Part shown: positions 1 to 12,662 of the stretch, in pieces
Position numbering within the stretch: the stretch's first letter is position 1
Layout: each line of letters begins with the position of its first letter
NCBI GenBank assembly: GCA_011317545.1
Contig: WUJK01000015.1
Span: 372,001-436,000, forward strand
Origin: Coniella vitis
Taxonomy: Eukaryota > Ascomycota > Sordariomycetes > Diaporthales > Schizoparmaceae
Direction: 5' to 3'
Length of the DNA stretch: 64,000 bases
Program-made: the position numbers and the translations under genes
Notes under the pieces: model-generated
What the model was told of the DNA's origin: nothing
The model's database searches: none
What the model saw: the letters and a program-made list of their open reading frames with translations, nothing else

Positions 1-1
1 C

Positions 2-2404
2 ATGCAGGTAGCCGACGTCACCTCGGAGCATCGTTGCCCTGATGATGGACTGCAATTCGATGATAGCCTCTTCATGGGTGCTAAGTTCGTCGAGGAGATC
101 GTTATACTCAGCTCTGTAAAGGCAGCCACGCACATGCGATTGTAGTCGAATGATCTGCGGGATCTGCTTCACCAGTGCCTTGTAGTCCTGAGCTACTCGG
201 TGCCGGGTCAGCATACCACGAATCTGGGCTTGAAGTTCCGTAACCTCAGCATCGTGTGAGTCGAGCTCATCGAGGAGTTCTGTGGTATCGCGGCGGACTG
301 CGGCAGCCCGAATGAATGCTTGTAGCTGTTCGATGGTTTGGATATGCTCGTCGAGTTCTGCCTTGGTCTTTTGGAAGGCGATTCTGGCTGCCCTTCCTCG
401 GCAGGCGGATTGGAGAGCCTCCCATTGTGGTGTGTGTTGGTAAAGGGTGTCGCGCTGCACAGCAACGTGGTTTCTAGTCAGCATTGCCCGCGCAGCTGCC
501 TGCAGATCAGTAATAACTTGTGCTTGTTCAGCCAGGAGCTGCTGGTCCTTTTCCATCTTGTTTCTCAGCAGCGCTCCGCGTACGACAGCTTGGAAGCCAA
601 CCACAGGGCCAGCCACACTGGCTGTCTCCTCCTTCTGACGACTGAGCCCCTGACGAGCCAAGTAGCCCTTGAACATGGCCTGGATGTCTCGAACAGGCCC
701 GGAGGCTTGGGCAAGCTGAGAGCGCACACCTTCAACCTCTTTCCGCGCCTTGGCGGCCCGAATCATGCTCTGCAACTCCAGAATATTTCCAGCCATGCTG
801 TCGAGGAACTTGTCTTTTTGTGTTTGCCTTCGGCGAGCCAAATATCCACGTGCTGCGCTTTGGAGACCGATGGCAAAACGTCTCATCTGTAGCCGAAAGC
901 CGAGGACTTGGCGAGCAAAGTCTCCACGAATGCGGGACTGAAGCTCAATCAGCTGAGGTTCAGAATCCCAGAGTTGCTGCATCACATGTCCTAGCCGCAT
1001 TCTGCATAGAGCTCCACGTATTTGTGCTTGGAGCTCGATGATGCCTTCTTCTTGTTCATGCAATTCTCGGTCGATCCTCTCTTCCTCCGTCTCTTGTGGT
1101 TCTGGTTCTGGCTCGGGCTCGGGCTCACCAAAGTCAGCCCCCATAGTCCCAAAGCTAGGCATGTTGACTCCAAGCTTGTCCAGTCCCTTTTGCATGGCTT
1201 CCAGTTCATGATGTTCGAATTCGAGCTGTCCAACGAGGTTTCCAATGCGGAAAGCAACTATTCCCTTTCTGTACAGCAGCCAACTAAGGGCATGGATGCA
1301 ATAAATGACCTTTGGGATATTCTTCTTTTCGTAGAGGTCTATTAACTCAAACCTGAAAAGATCTGGTAACTCGACCTCATCCAGGTAGCGAAAGAATATT
1401 GCAATGTTGTCGGAATGCCTGTATTGGAGTCGGGCGTTTCGAAATATCCTGTATTTCTTTTCTGGGTTGAGCGCCTCAACCACTTCGGCCAGGGTCACGC
1501 CATCTCGTAGGGCCTCTTCCAGCTCGACAATCGGGGGAATGGCCTTGTGAATAATATCCTCAATCCACTCCTTCGCTTCTCCGATATGGCAGAGATACTC
1601 GTACGCTTGCAAGAACTGCCGTTGCTTGTCCATCCAATTCCTGTCCCAACCGTAGCCTGCGCCACGCTGATTTTTTTGGTCAACGGACCGGTTCTGGAGT
1701 CTCCTGCGGCCGCGCAGGCCCACGACCTCCTGTGCCGGTGTGGTAATGGCGAATTCCTCTGCCTCTCCAGACTGGGCCAATTTTGACAGAGTCCGTAATT
1801 GACTTGTGGAAGAGCGCCCCATGCTGACCAGGTCGGGCCTAGCGAACGGTGCAGCCAAGGACTGGTGAATCGGAATCTGCGGCGGAGGGAGGCCTGAGCT
1901 TTCTTTGGGCGCATCGGAGCGGCTGAAAAGCATGGAGGTAGGACGAAGTGTAGACGTGCGCAGGTTGGATGGCGCAGTCGGTGAGGTAGGCTCTCTGTCC
2001 CGCAGCGAAAGCTTGCCAATATCGATCGACTGGCCGCGGTCATGGCGTCGCTGTTCTCTAGGCGTGGTCGTGGGCGAGGATGCCGGCGGTTGTGCGAGTG
2101 GCTTCAGTGACTGCCTTGCCATACTATACATGCTGCCAGCATTGGCTGATGGCCTGGCCTCTGGGCTCTTAGGGGATGTCGGGAGGCGGCCGATGACCTC
2201 ACTCTTGCCGCGCCTGTGACCCATGGATCCATAATTGCTGGATTGCGAGGAGGACAGAGTGGTGGTTCGGCTGAGATCGTGGTGGCTGGAGGCGGAGGCC
2301 GAGGAGTAGGCCGAGGAAGCCGAGGAGGTAGTGGACGCCTGGCGGTCGAGGGCCGAGTGGTCAAGCGTATGTGATTGTCGCAGAGGATGTGGGCGGTGCG
2401 ACAT
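2..2404 (-). CDS. IQGAP-family cytokinesis scaffold (Rng2/Iqg1-like), N-terminal part, partial
   Basis: Scaffold of the actomyosin contractile ring: IQGAPs bind actin through a calponin-homology (CH) domain and calmodulin or myosin light chains through IQ motifs. The ATG is at 2402-2404 and the frame stays open, without introns, to the left edge, so about 801 N-terminal residues are present and the RasGAP-like and C-terminal domains lie outside the window. Residues 1 to about 230 are Ser/Thr/Pro-rich and disordered. A CH domain follows at about 255-375, with WIEDIIHKAIPPIVELEEAL and EKKNIPKVIYCIHALSWLL. From about 445 to the edge I count twelve IQ-like repeats about 30 residues apart, such as IELQAQIRGALCRMRL and IGLQSAARGYLARRRQ. 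A Glu-Pro run links CH and IQ regions. CH plus many IQs makes myosin or ASPM-type alternatives less likely. Confidence 0.93.
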   Translation of the reverse strand, partial: MSHRPHPLRQSHTLDHSALDRQASTTSSASSAYSSASASSHHDLSRTTTLSSSQSSNYGSMGHRRGKSEVIGRLPTSPKSPEARPSANAGSMYSMARQSLKPLAQPPASSPTTTPREQRRHDRGQSIDIGKLSLRDREPTSPTAPSNLRTSTLRPTSMLFSRSDAPKESSGLPPPQIPIHQSLAAPFARPDLVSMGRSSTSQLRTLSKLAQSGEAEEFAITTPAQEVVGLRGRRRLQNRSVDQKNQRGAGYGWDRNWMDKQRQFLQAYEYLCHIGEAKEWIEDIIHKAIPPIVELEEALRDGVTLAEVVEALNPEKKYRIFRNARLQYRHSDNIAIFFRYLDEVELPDLFRFELIDLYEKKNIPKVIYCIHALSWLLYRKGIVAFRIGNLVGQLEFEHHELEAMQKGLDKLGVNMPSFGTMGADFGEPEPEPEPEPQETEEERIDRELHEQEEGIIELQAQIRGALCRMRLGHVMQQLWDSEPQLIELQSRIRGDFARQVLGFRLQMRRFAIGLQSAARGYLARRRQTQKDKFLDSMAGNILELQSMIRAAKARKEVEGVRSQLAQASGPVRDIQAMFKGYLARQGLSRQKEETASVAGPVVGFQAVVRGALLRNKMEKDQQLLAEQAQVITDLQAAARAMLTRNHVAVQRDTLYQHTPQWEALQSACRGRAARIAFQKTKAELDEHIQTIEQLQAFIRAAAVRRDTTELLDELDSHDAEVTELQAQIRGMLTRHRVAQDYKALVKQIPQIIRLQSHVRGCLYRAEYNDLLDELSTHEEAIIELQSIIRATMLRGDVGYLH

Positions 2405-3759
2405 GTTGCTAGGGTGTGAGGATTAGGATTAAGATTAGCAGCGACGGCGCAGTCGCTCGGGTCGGGGCTCCTGGGAGGTTGATGAGACGAGGGAACGCAT
2501 TTATTCCGGGAGTGTGGCGGTCGACAGCGCGAAGAGTGAAAGAAAGGTCCCAAGATTTGCCAGGCGAGACTGAGACGAGTGACGATCCAGTTTGGGCAGC
2601 GGTGATGAGAAAAGGCGCGCGAGACCAGACTGGCGAGCGGTGGATAGGAACCGATCCTAGCGGGTCACCGAGTGGGGTTGCAGCGCACACGAGGAGCCGA
2701 AGGTACAGTAGAAGGCGGGCTGATCAAGAACCGGGTCAGTCAGTAAGGGCGGCAAGGTTCAAAGAGGAAATAATAAAAGGCAGAGTGGAATAAGAGCGAG
2801 CGGGGTGGTGAACGAGCAGGGCAAGAATAGGGCATGGCTGAGGGTGGAACCAACCGACTTTAGAGGCTCGTCGAGTAAAATGAGGTGCGATGCGATGCGC
2901 TGCGCGTTGGGTATTGGGCCAGAAACACGCGGGTGGGCGATGTAGGAAAGGAGGGAAAAGAGGCTCGAAACCCAAACACTTTACAAACTGGAGGGAAATG
3001 TGTCAATGGGCACGTCTCTTGTCTGTCTGTGGACGAAGTAGGCGAATGCTTGAGAATGCCGTCAAGTGAATGTGCAAGAGCCCAACGCTGAGAGCCATCC
3101 CAGCCACTCAATTCGCCCTGATCCTGGACGGGCGCACAGGCAGCGTGGCCGGGGGCTGGTTGGCTGCTGTTTACTCCGTCGTCGCAGCCGATCACTTGTT
3201 GGCGGGGCAGCACCTGGCCCAAAGCCAAGTACCGCCAAAGTACCACATATGCCTGGATGTGTGCATTAGGTACTTGACCGCAGGCTTTGCGGTACTTTTA
3301 TACCATAGTTTCGACAGATGCCCAGCTACCTTGTGAGCTTTTACAGCACATACGAACTGCTGTTTACATAGTACACAGTACTATCAGGCTACACGTACAT
3401 CACTCTTGCAGGCCACACAGACTCCGCTGAAAGGCCCAAAAGTAACAACTGAGTCACCACTATAAAGCGCCCGCCACAAAGCTCTGCAAAAGCAGCCCCA
3501 AGAAAAGGACGAGGGCATCTATTGCCATGCTAGCGGCCGCAAAATGGGAAAACCTTGGCCCCAAGACAAGTAGGGCGGTGCGACTCCACCCTTCAGTGCC
3601 CCACTAATGACGGTGGCTGGACCAGTAGAAAGCTGCAGCCTTAAAGCAGGGCGGAAATCAAAATAATGGTCTCTGCTCAACAAAGCTGTTGCATTGCAAT
3701 GCCATTGTTGCTTTGCACGGCTGTTGGCGGTCGGAAGGACCACATACTAGTACTTCACA

Positions 3760-3796
3760 TACTATGTACACAGTACATACATAGTAGTACTATGTA
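3760..3796. repeat. Palindromic TACATAGTA / TACTATGTA cluster
   Basis: TACTATGTA lies at 3760-3768. A near-perfect inverted repeat follows at 3778-3796: TACATAGTA, one G, TACTATGTA. Further single copies are at 3365-3373 and 4037-4045. The same half-sites recur in other gaps of the window. Confidence 0.85.
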
Positions 3797-4374
3797 TTAG
3801 TATGACAGGAAATCCTAAACACTATGTGCTCGCCAGTCCCTGAAGACGGCCTGCCCGAGAGAAAGAGGCGAACTAGATGCATGTTTGAGATAAATAGTAG
3901 GGGTCTCTGTCGCAAACTCTCCGTGTCGTGATGGCAACAGCAGATCATCAGATCCGTGGGTCACAGGATACGGAGTATCAGCAGGCGACACCAGAGCCTC
4001 TTCTGAAGCACCTGGCTTCTTATTCTACAGAGTACTTACATAGTAGTAACATTTCCGTAGACCATTTCACACAATTGTATTGATGCTGGTAATAGTGAGG
4101 GTGTAGATGCTTAATCACTGACTGATCTTCTGATAGGGGGTCATCAAGGTCTGCGAAGAGGCCTAATGTATTTGGCACAGTTTGACACAAAAAGTCTGTC
4201 AGGCTTGTGAGTGCCTTCAGTGAATGGCCGATTCTCCCACAGCGAAGTTACATAAGCACCAAGACGGACCCAGCACCCCTCACGCCGATAACAGATAAGA
4301 GAAAAAAGTTTCCCCACCTTTTCTCCCAGTCTGACGGGGTCCAGCATAAAGTTTTTTGATGCGACAATCTTTGC

Positions 4375-4410
4375 ACCCTTCTTTCCTTCTACTCTTCTCT
4401 TCTTCTCTTG
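4375..4410 (+). promoter_or_regulatory. Pyrimidine-rich tract upstream of IMP dehydrogenase
   Basis: An almost pure C/T stretch lies about 130-160 bp before the IMP dehydrogenase ATG. Such tracts commonly sit at or just upstream of transcription starts of highly expressed filamentous-fungal genes. Its role here is inferred from position only. Confidence 0.45.
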
Positions 4411-4536
4411 GGAAACCCTCCCCGTCAAGAAGACCAGACAATTGCAGACACGCCCGCCCTCCCTTCTTCTTGACTATTTCAACCTCTGCACAAGCCGGGG
4501 CGCTCTTCAATAGTCAAACCCACACCACCCAACAAG

Positions 4537-6490
4537 ATGCCTGCCACCAGCGCAAACACCAACGGCGAGTCCAAGGTTCTGGACTACACCAAGGCCGAGG
4601 AGATTCTCAGGGAGTACGAGTCTCGCGATGGCCTTGGTATCCAGGACCTCATGAACGCCAAGGTGCACGGTGGTTTGACCTACAATGACTTCCTGCTCCT
4701 GCCTGGCTACATTGGCTTCCCCGCCTCCGACGTCAGCCTCGAGGCTCCCATCACAAAGCGCATCTCGCTCAAGACGCCCTTTGTGTCCTCGCCCATGGAC
4801 ACGGTCACTGAGCACGAGATGGCCATTCACATGGCTCTGCAGGGTGGTGTCGGTGTCATCCACCACAACTGCTCGCCCGAGGCCCAGGCCGACATGGTCC
4901 GCCTTGTCAAGCGCTACGAAAACGGTTTCATCAACGACCCTGTCCTCATTACCAAGAGCACCACTGTCGGCGAAGCCAAGGCTCTCAAGGAGAAGTGGGG
5001 CTTTGGCGGTTTCCCCGTGACTGGTAGGTCCTTGCGAACCATTTGTTGATCTTGTGCTACACCTCCTGTTTGCGCTGTCTCTTATGATTATAAACTCCAT
5101 ATCATTATAACTTTCGTTCCACCTACTAGACGGGAAACTGTCGTGAGGAGAAACTATACACAAATGACCTTCTCAGCCTTGCAACGCGTGGACAAGCTTT
5201 GACAGAATACATTCCAATTGATCCCTTCGCTGACGCAAGACGCTCTATAGAGGACGGCAAGCTTGGCTCCAAGCTTTTGGGTATCGTTACGAACCGCGAT
5301 CTCCAGTTCGAGGACGACCTCGACCAGCCCGTTTCCAATGTCATGGTCACCGACCTTGTTACCGCTTCCGATGGTGTCACTCTGATCGAAGCCAACAACA
5401 TCCTCGCCAAGTCCAAGAAGGGCAAGCTGCCCATTGTCGACAAGGAGGGCAACCTCGTCTCCATGATCTCCCGCTCTGATCTCCGCAAGAACCTGCACTT
5501 CCCCCTCGCCTCTAAGCTGCCCGACTCCAAGCAACTCATCTGCGCCGCTGCCATTGGCACTCGCCCCGAAGACAAGTCCCGTCTGCAGCTGCTTGTTGAC
5601 GCTGGCCTCGACATTGTCATTCTTGACAGCAGCCAGGGTAACAGTATGTACCAGATTGAGATGATCAAGTGGATCAAGCAAAACTTCCCTGATCTCGATG
5701 TCATTGGCGGAAACGTCGTGACTCGCGAGCAGGCTGCTGCCCTGATCGCTGCTGGTGTTGACGGTCTCCGTATTGGAATGGGCAGCGGCTCCGCTTGCAT
5801 TACCCAGGAGGTCATGGCTGTCGGCCGTCCCCAGGCCACCGCTGTCTATAACGTGAGCAGCTTCGCCTGGAGATTCGGCGTCCCCTGTATTGCCGACGGT
5901 GGTATCCAGAACGTCGGCCACATCGTCAAGGGCCTTGCTCTTGGTGCTTCCACCGTCATGATGGGTGGTCTCTTGGCCGGTACTACCGAGTCTCCCGGTA
6001 CCTCTTTTGTCTCGCGCGAGGGCAAGCTCGTCAAGGCTTACCGTGGCATGGGCAGCATCGACGCCATGCAGGACAAGAAGGCTGGTGGTGGCGGCAAGAA
6101 CAGCCAGGCCAGCAACGCCGGTACTGCTCGCTACTTCTCCGAGGGCGACAGCGTCCTGGTTGCCCAGGGTGTCTCGGGTGCCGTGGCTCACAGAGGGTAC
6201 GTATTCACTAATACCTTTTTTGTTTCTTGGTTGAGTAAAAATCAAGAACAGCATGTGGTTTGAGCTTTGGACTAACATTTTCTGCCTCTTTGTTTAGTTC
6301 TATTGGCAAGTTTGTGCCTTACCTGGCCGCCGGTCTGAAGCACTCTATGCAGGACGCCGGCATCAAGAGCCTGGTTGAACTCCACGAGAACGTGGAGAAC
6401 GGGCAGGTCCGTTTCGAGATCCGCACTGCCAGCGCGCAGCTCGAGGGTGGCGTCAACATGGAGTCGTACGAGAAGAAGCTCTACGCTTAA
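4537..6490 (+). CDS. IMD2: Inosine-5'-monophosphate dehydrogenase
   Basis: Oxidises IMP to XMP with NAD+, the rate-limiting step of guanine nucleotide synthesis, in the cytosol; the family is the target of mycophenolic acid. Three exons, 4537-5023, 5251-6196 and 6298-6490, give 541 residues, the normal length. Phases agree: exon 1 ends GFPVT plus one base and exon 2 continues EDGKLGSKLLGIVTNRD; exon 2 ends AVAHRG and exon 3 starts SIGKFVPYLAAG. The TIM barrel is interrupted by the CBS pair at about 120-235. The catalytic loop GSGSACITQEVMAVGRPQ contains the active Cys, and GVPCIADGGIQNVGHIVKGL and the MMGGLLAGT phosphate-binding segment follow. The C-terminal ESYEKKLYA matches fungal enzymes. 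The neighbouring minus-strand gene is a purine-cytosine permease. Mycophenolate resistance cannot be judged by eye. Confidence 0.97.
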
Positions 6491-7174
6491 ACCTTGTTTG
6501 CTCTTTTGAGCATACAAACTTTTTCTTTTTGATTTAGAAAGCATTTGCATGAAATATCTTTCTTGATGAGGCGTTTCTGGGATTTTGGGAGGTTCTGGTC
6601 ATGGGGTGTGTCGGTTGTCGTTTTTTGATTCTTCTCCCCGTCGATGGTGGTGAAAACCTCAAGGGGAAAGATTATATTTCTTCTTTGTTTTGTGTGTGTG
6701 TACATTTGGGCAATTCTAGGATGGGGCGCGCGTCTCTATAGCGTCGCCGATCACCGTTCTTCCAAAAAGAATGCCTGGCAAGGTGTTGGGATGACAGAAA
6801 AGCAATTTGATTGCCAAATATATGGCCGATTTGGTCTACTGCGAAAGCAAACCCTGTGCAAGTGGCTCAAGGTAACTTGTGTGAATGATGTTATGGTCCC
6901 GATATTGTAGCAAACTAATGGTGGAACGAGCCCGCCAACAACCTGTGATCATAAAGGCACGACACCACCCATGGAATCCCAAACGCCGTACAAGCAGTAT
7001 TATCACGTTTTCTATCAAGATATATTGACGTATAGTATACGTCTACGCGGTCCTTGCAATAAATACTTCTTTCTCCCACAAACCTGCCTTGCAAAGCGTT
7101 TATCATATAAGACCTCTCACTACGCTTCGTTTTGCTTCTCTTTCTTCAAAACGCGTGACATTTATTCTGTTTCC
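6491..7174. other. Convergent 3' intergenic region
   Basis: The 3' ends of IMP dehydrogenase (plus) and the permease (minus) face each other here. The T-rich stretch just after 6490 is a plausible polyadenylation zone. No gene seen. Confidence 0.6.
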
Positions 7175-8846
7175 TCATCTCTTATACCACGCTCTCTCCG
7201 CAGCCCTCAACACAACATAACTCACAGCAGCCATCCCAAACGCCATCTCGAAGCCCACATCTCCACCAAACTCGCCCCCAGCAATGCGCCCCACCGGCCC
7301 TGTCCACCATACTTGAGCCATACCGAGCACCGCGCCCACAACGCCAACCACAAAGGCTGTCAAGGCCGCCATGCCCGGCGGCAAGCGGCCAGGCACTTCA
7401 TGGTCTTCCACATTGTAACCATACCCCCTCCGTACACGGAAAACAAAGTGCTCCGTTAGTGCAATGCCTTCGTAAATGGCGAGCCAGTAGCCAGTGAGCA
7501 GCATAAAGTTCTCTAGCCACTTTTCGAATCGGCTGTAGCCTAGTATCGAGATGGCGACGTACGCGCAAGTTGCAAGCAAGGTCCAGACATAGCGCGGGGT
7601 ACGCTGTGTTGCCCTCGCGAGCACCTGGAGTGAGAGCGCCACTGAGTAGATATTGGGACAGTTGTTGGCAACGATGCTGAGGGCCAGTACGGCTAGGCAA
7701 AATTGGCCGAAAGTACCGAGGTGTGAGACGAGAACAACAGCCAAAATGCCGCCAATTCCAGAGGAAGAGTAAGCGGCGAGGTAGACGTTAGTACTAGCGT
7801 CACCGTGTGCATTGGTTGCGGCTGTGGTGGTCGCAGCGGTCATGATGGCGGCGCCCAACAGCTCTGTGAAGACGAGTGGAAGGAAGAGCCCGCCAAAAGT
7901 CCACCAAAAGATTCGTTTTGTCGACGTCCTCTCGGGCTGGTATACCGTATAGTCGGCCGCCATGCTCGTCCAGCCCGTTGCAAAACCAAAAACAGATGCC
8001 GAAAAAGACAGTATGCTCCCAGCTTCAGAGGAGCCGCGGGAGAGAGGCAATAACGCGTCGAAGTCTCTTGAACGGCCAAAGACACCGGCTGCGATCAAGA
8101 AGATGACGAAGACGGGTATCCATGACCAGCGCTCGTAGACGTGGACAAGACGGTAGCCAAAGACTGTGATCAGCAGGGTGCCGAGCGAGATAATGAGGAT
8201 ACCGGCCCAGCCAGGTAGCTGGGATTCGGGACTGATGGCCGCCAGAAGCTGAGCGCCAACTATCACGTTCACAGACGACCAGCATAGGCACGCTACTACG
8301 TTGAATAGTGCAACTTGAAGAAGGACGATTAGTTGATAATTCCACAATCTGGTTCTTGGCTGACAGATGAACTAGGAAAACGGCAACATGATAAGCGACC
8401 GGCTTACTGAGCTTGACACCATAGTAGCCAAAGAAGAATCGAGAGAGGATCATTTGTCGCAGGCCAAATCGCGGCCCGAAAGTCGAGAAGAAGCACACCG
8501 GTAGAATTCCCAATAAATTGATCAACACAATGGTCAACGCAGTATCCACGAAGCCAAGCTGGAACACAGGCAGGGCGAGGGCGCCGATGGCGAATCCAGA
8601 CACAGTCATGTTGGCTGCCATCCACAGAGTGCCCACCTGAGCCATATTGGTGTCCGTCCGTTGACTGGGAAGGACTCTCTCGATTCCCCTCTGCTCGACG
8701 CCCAAGCTGTTTGTAAAGCTCCGGACCTTGGCCCAGCTCGTGCTCCACAGTCCATCTTGGTCTTGTGCCTGTTCCAGGCTGGTTGATTCGACGTGGACTT
8801 GCGAGCCATAATGTTCTTTGCTGCTGCCAGTGGCATCGTCTTCCAT
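7175..8846 (-). CDS. NCS1-family purine-cytosine permease (Fcy2-like)
   Basis: Plasma-membrane proton symporter of the nucleobase-cation symport 1 family, predicted to import purines and/or cytosine. Two exons, 8408-8846 and 7175-8313 (minus), separated by a 94-bp intron, encode 525 residues, matching family length. The junction reads GVKL-IALFNVVACLCWSSVN, the typical family sequence around TM2-TM3. Residues 1-60 are a hydrophilic N-tail ending in GIERVLPSQRTDTNM, a family hallmark. About twelve hydrophobic segments follow, with GFATGWTSMAADYTVYQP in the middle and NCPNIYSVALSLQ near the usual substrate-binding region. The gene is tail-to-tail with IMP dehydrogenase, 684 bp away. Purine versus cytosine specificity cannot be decided from sequence alone. 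Confidence 0.93.
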
Positions 8847-11800
8847 CTTTGGAGTGATAATCGGCTGAAAGGACGAAAGTGGCGTGTTGAATCGTGCACA
8901 GAATTGTTGGGGAGAAGGAGGAGGAAAGACGGCACTAATGTCGAACGCGGGCGGCTGAGCATGATCCGCACTTCGACTAGGTCAGGTTCTAATTAGAACA
9001 GAAGGAAGGAGCGAGCAGATAGCTCCAGGTGAGGATGTAGCAAAACCAAGCAACTTGCACATCGCCCCTACAGCTGTTCCAAGGCTCTTCTCGTCTCGAT
9101 ATCGCAGTCCTCTTTTAGCCCAGCATACCCGCATCTTGTCGTCGATGCTTGCCTAACCGCCGTACGAGCTGGCCACAGCATCGAAACCGGACTAAAGCTG
9201 TGTAAAGTGACCGCATGGCCTAACCAAGGATGCGCTGGTAGCCGCGCCTCGAGCTGCACCAGCCCATCCACTTGGCGGACGAGATGGTTGGCTCAGAAAG
9301 CGTGCTGGACATGGCTGGCTTGGGATCACAGTGAAATGTCCTACTGAGGCACTCGCGAATCGCACCAAACAGCATCCACCTACTGGTCTCTGCAGAGACG
9401 ATCTTCAGTGTCGCCAAGAAGATCGGCTTCACGGAGCTGCGCAGACTGTCACAGTATCAGGAAAAGCCACGATGGCTAGCAGCTCGCCATCTGTGCAGAA
9501 GCCATCACTTCAGGGGAGCTGACCAAGGCTCAAAGAACAGCTAGAGAACGATGTTCTCTGACCCTGAGCATTCCAGATTTATGCTGGTAGTTGGCAACAT
9601 CCACGGAGATCATCAGACCTGTTTCAGCAATCAGGGCAAGGTTCAATCCAAGATCGGGTGCCCTGGTGGCGGCATGACAACTGTTCGGCAAGCCGGATGA
9701 CGCTCGTGGCTCAGTACGAAGCGCAGCTAGTACGAGGCTCATTAAGCCATGCAGATGAGAGCACTACTCTTCTTTCTCAGCCAACTGCGGCCACGAAGCA
9801 CCGCCACGGTGAAGCTTCATCAAAACCTTATTGCACTCTTCTTGGCCCTGTCTATCCCACCGTCTCCATCTTGAAATCAAAGCTGGAAGACAAGACTAAG
9901 TGTCTGCATATAGAAAGCCCCGCGGCTTGACTGGCGTGGCCTCTGTCCCTATAAGCTTGAGAATGGCGCGCACAAACGCCCAGTAAGGACGATATGCTGA
10001 CTATATCGAGTTTTTTTTCAGCTCCCTGTCCTCCTCAGCTTCAGCCACCAGTGATTAGTCTCCAGCTTGGCGATGGAGAAAGGCGCTTTGGTCCAAATCT
10101 GGGCCAAGCCAACCAGCTTCGTCCAGCTTCTTATCTTGTGACGGACGCAAAGCACCAGAAAGTGCCCTCAGTGGCACGGTGGCACGGTGGAACCTTGCAG
10201 CGAGCCGTACGTGCTCTGGATGTCAAACCCTCCGATATGCCGTCTTCCAGTGATCGCTTGCTTACGACGACGCCGTCAGGCTGTGCACTGGAAAATCGAA
10301 ACAAACTGCCACTTCCCGAAACTGCGTTGCCATGGGTCGAATCGAGTTGCCGCTTGGATCGGAGCTCACAAAGGAGAGGGCACTTGGTGTCACACAAATC
10401 TTTCGCTTGCGAACGAGGATCGTAGACTTGGAACTTTTCCTTCTGTGGTGCTTATTTCAATGCGAGATGGGCCCCTTCCAAAGTCATGTTTCCAACAGGA
10501 GTTGCCAGGGGTTGCTGTTCTGGGACAGGATGCAAGGTGATAGCCGCTTGCTCAACGGGTCATTATGTCTCAAGCTTCGGCTCATTCCCCCCACTCGCCA
10601 ACCGTGTCACCAGTCTGGTATACGACTGTATGTGCGAGAGTTGCACAAAGGGATGGCAACCATTGGAACTGGAGCGTGTTGGGAGGGTTTCGCCGCCCCA
10701 GGCAGAACAACCCCCACTGTCAACCCTTGGTTGGAGCATTTGTCGAGAGTATACGAAGTGCGGTGACGATACTGGGCATGTGAAGAGGGAAGAGGTTAGC
10801 GAGGAAAAGGGGGACTGTGTAGTCTGATTCTAGAAGAAGACGGCAACAAATGCGGCGCCCTTGCGCAGACTCTCGATACGACAAGCTTGGAAGACGTTCA
10901 GTCGAGTGTCACATGAGGTCGATAGTGGACACCGCCTTTGCAAGGATGCGCAGCCGGACTCCGAAGCCAGGTGTGAGTGTGAGTGGGATCGGGGATATCT
11001 GGTTGCGGAAACCTGGGACCGAATAGCATCATTGAAACGGAAGGTTGAAGAAAAAGCATGTTCCGTTTCACACCGCAAGACTTTGACACACAAGTGCCTC
11101 CGCCTTCCCGCTACTTTGCAATATGCATTTCACATTTCTTATCGAACATTTTGGCCACACCTCAAACAAGGGCACCATACGGCTGAGCCCAGGTGGTGAA
11201 ACAGAGAGCTTACTCTCCCGTGGAATGCTCACGCTCTCTCTCTCTCTATCGAGAGTCGTCTGCGTGTCATTATTGGTCAGCTTGGAGTCTGTCTTTGGGG
11301 AGGCGGTTTGGCTAGTAAAGCATACGAGGCATGGCAAGTGCCACGTTACTGACGGGTCTGGCCGCTAAAATGATAGCTATTGTGCACTTATTACTGTCAT
11401 GTAGGAATACAATGGCCTGTATTTTGAACACTTTGTTCTAAGTATCATACTAAGTACATCTGCAACCGGTTTTGCCACCGCAACCCACTGGCACGAAGAG
11501 GGGTCAGATGTCTTTGCTACTATGTATTCCGTTGCAACTTGGCTTGTTCCTATTCCTTTACCCAAAACTCGTCTTGTCAAGCCTCCTGTCAACACTGCAA
11601 GGTCCCACTGCAGTGCTGTCAACGCTCGGCTTGAGGCTCCGCCATCCTGCATGAACTGGGTACTTGGTTGCAAATAACATTAAATCACAGCTGCTTTTGA
11701 TCGGTGTGCTATCGAGCGCGCCGCCTACATAGCATTGCCGTAATGTGATAGCACATGTGTTCACAATATGGTGTGGAAAAGCCTTGTTCTCCGCAAACCC

Positions 11801-12662
11801 CGGATTTCAACTAGACTTCGGGAACGACTTCAAGTGCCATGCCATGGGCTATGACTAGTAGGATCTCATGGACAGACCAAACAAAACCTTTCTCTTCCCG
11901 GGCATAATAGAGGACAATGGGGATCCACACTATGCACAGGCTCATCATCCTGCTCGGCTGTCTCCCGCTCCCAGACAATGCACGAGCAAAACGTTTGGCA
12001 GCAGAACCCTTTTATCATTTCGTGCTCGTCGGCAGTGTGAGTGGGAGGCAGGAGGCAACATGAACACTTACTGCAAGCGAAAACATTCTAAGTGGGACTG
12101 TGGTTGTGTCTCGGTGATGGTGATCCATCCTCTCTCCTTTGCTCTTCCTTCTCTCCCAGCTCCCAGGTAGTCACTCGTCTAGTTTCCCACGATACTTGCG
12201 ATTCTCTGGAAACTACTATGTAACATCAGATTCTCCGGTCTCCTCTTCCCTTGCTCACCAAGACTAGTCGCCCCCTCGCGGCTTATCAGCCCTTGCATGC
12301 ATATCCATATAAACTTGTCGTTTCCCAGCTCGTTTCTCCCTTGGCAGCGATCCCGTTCCCGTTTTCGGTCCCTATTGGGTTCTTATCCTCTGTGTGCCCG
12401 ACCTGCTTCATTTTACTTGGCTCGCCAGCCGGGTGTTGTCAGGGTTACAGCTTTTCGTGCCTTTAATCACCTCTTCTCCCGACCCCCTCTGGCTGTTTAC
12501 AATCACACACTCGCATTCCTCTGTATGGTCGTTCTTATTCGACGCTCACAAACGCATCATTTAAAAGATCCATTTTAGCGTTTTGCATTCATACGCAGAG
12601 CCCTTTCTCTGTTGTCGACACAAACCACATATCCCGCCGCTGACACACACCAAGAAAAAACG
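8847..12662. other. Gene-poor intergenic region upstream of the secreted peptide gene
   Basis: 3.8 kb without a supportable gene. Open frames of up to about 145 codons occur between 9.99 and 10.8 kb, but they overlap in several frames, lack family-like sequence and have no matching splice sites. TACTATGTA copies lie at 11518-11526 and 12214-12222. The right end is the promoter and leader of the small secreted peptide gene. Confidence 0.6.

Larger units (their letters stand above)
2405..4536. other. Divergent intergenic region, IQGAP to IMP dehydrogenase
   Basis: This 2.1 kb holds the promoters and leaders of the two divergently transcribed genes. I see no convincing coding exon. Between 3360 and 4050 it carries several copies of the TACATAGTA/TACTATGTA element described separately. 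Confidence 0.7.
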
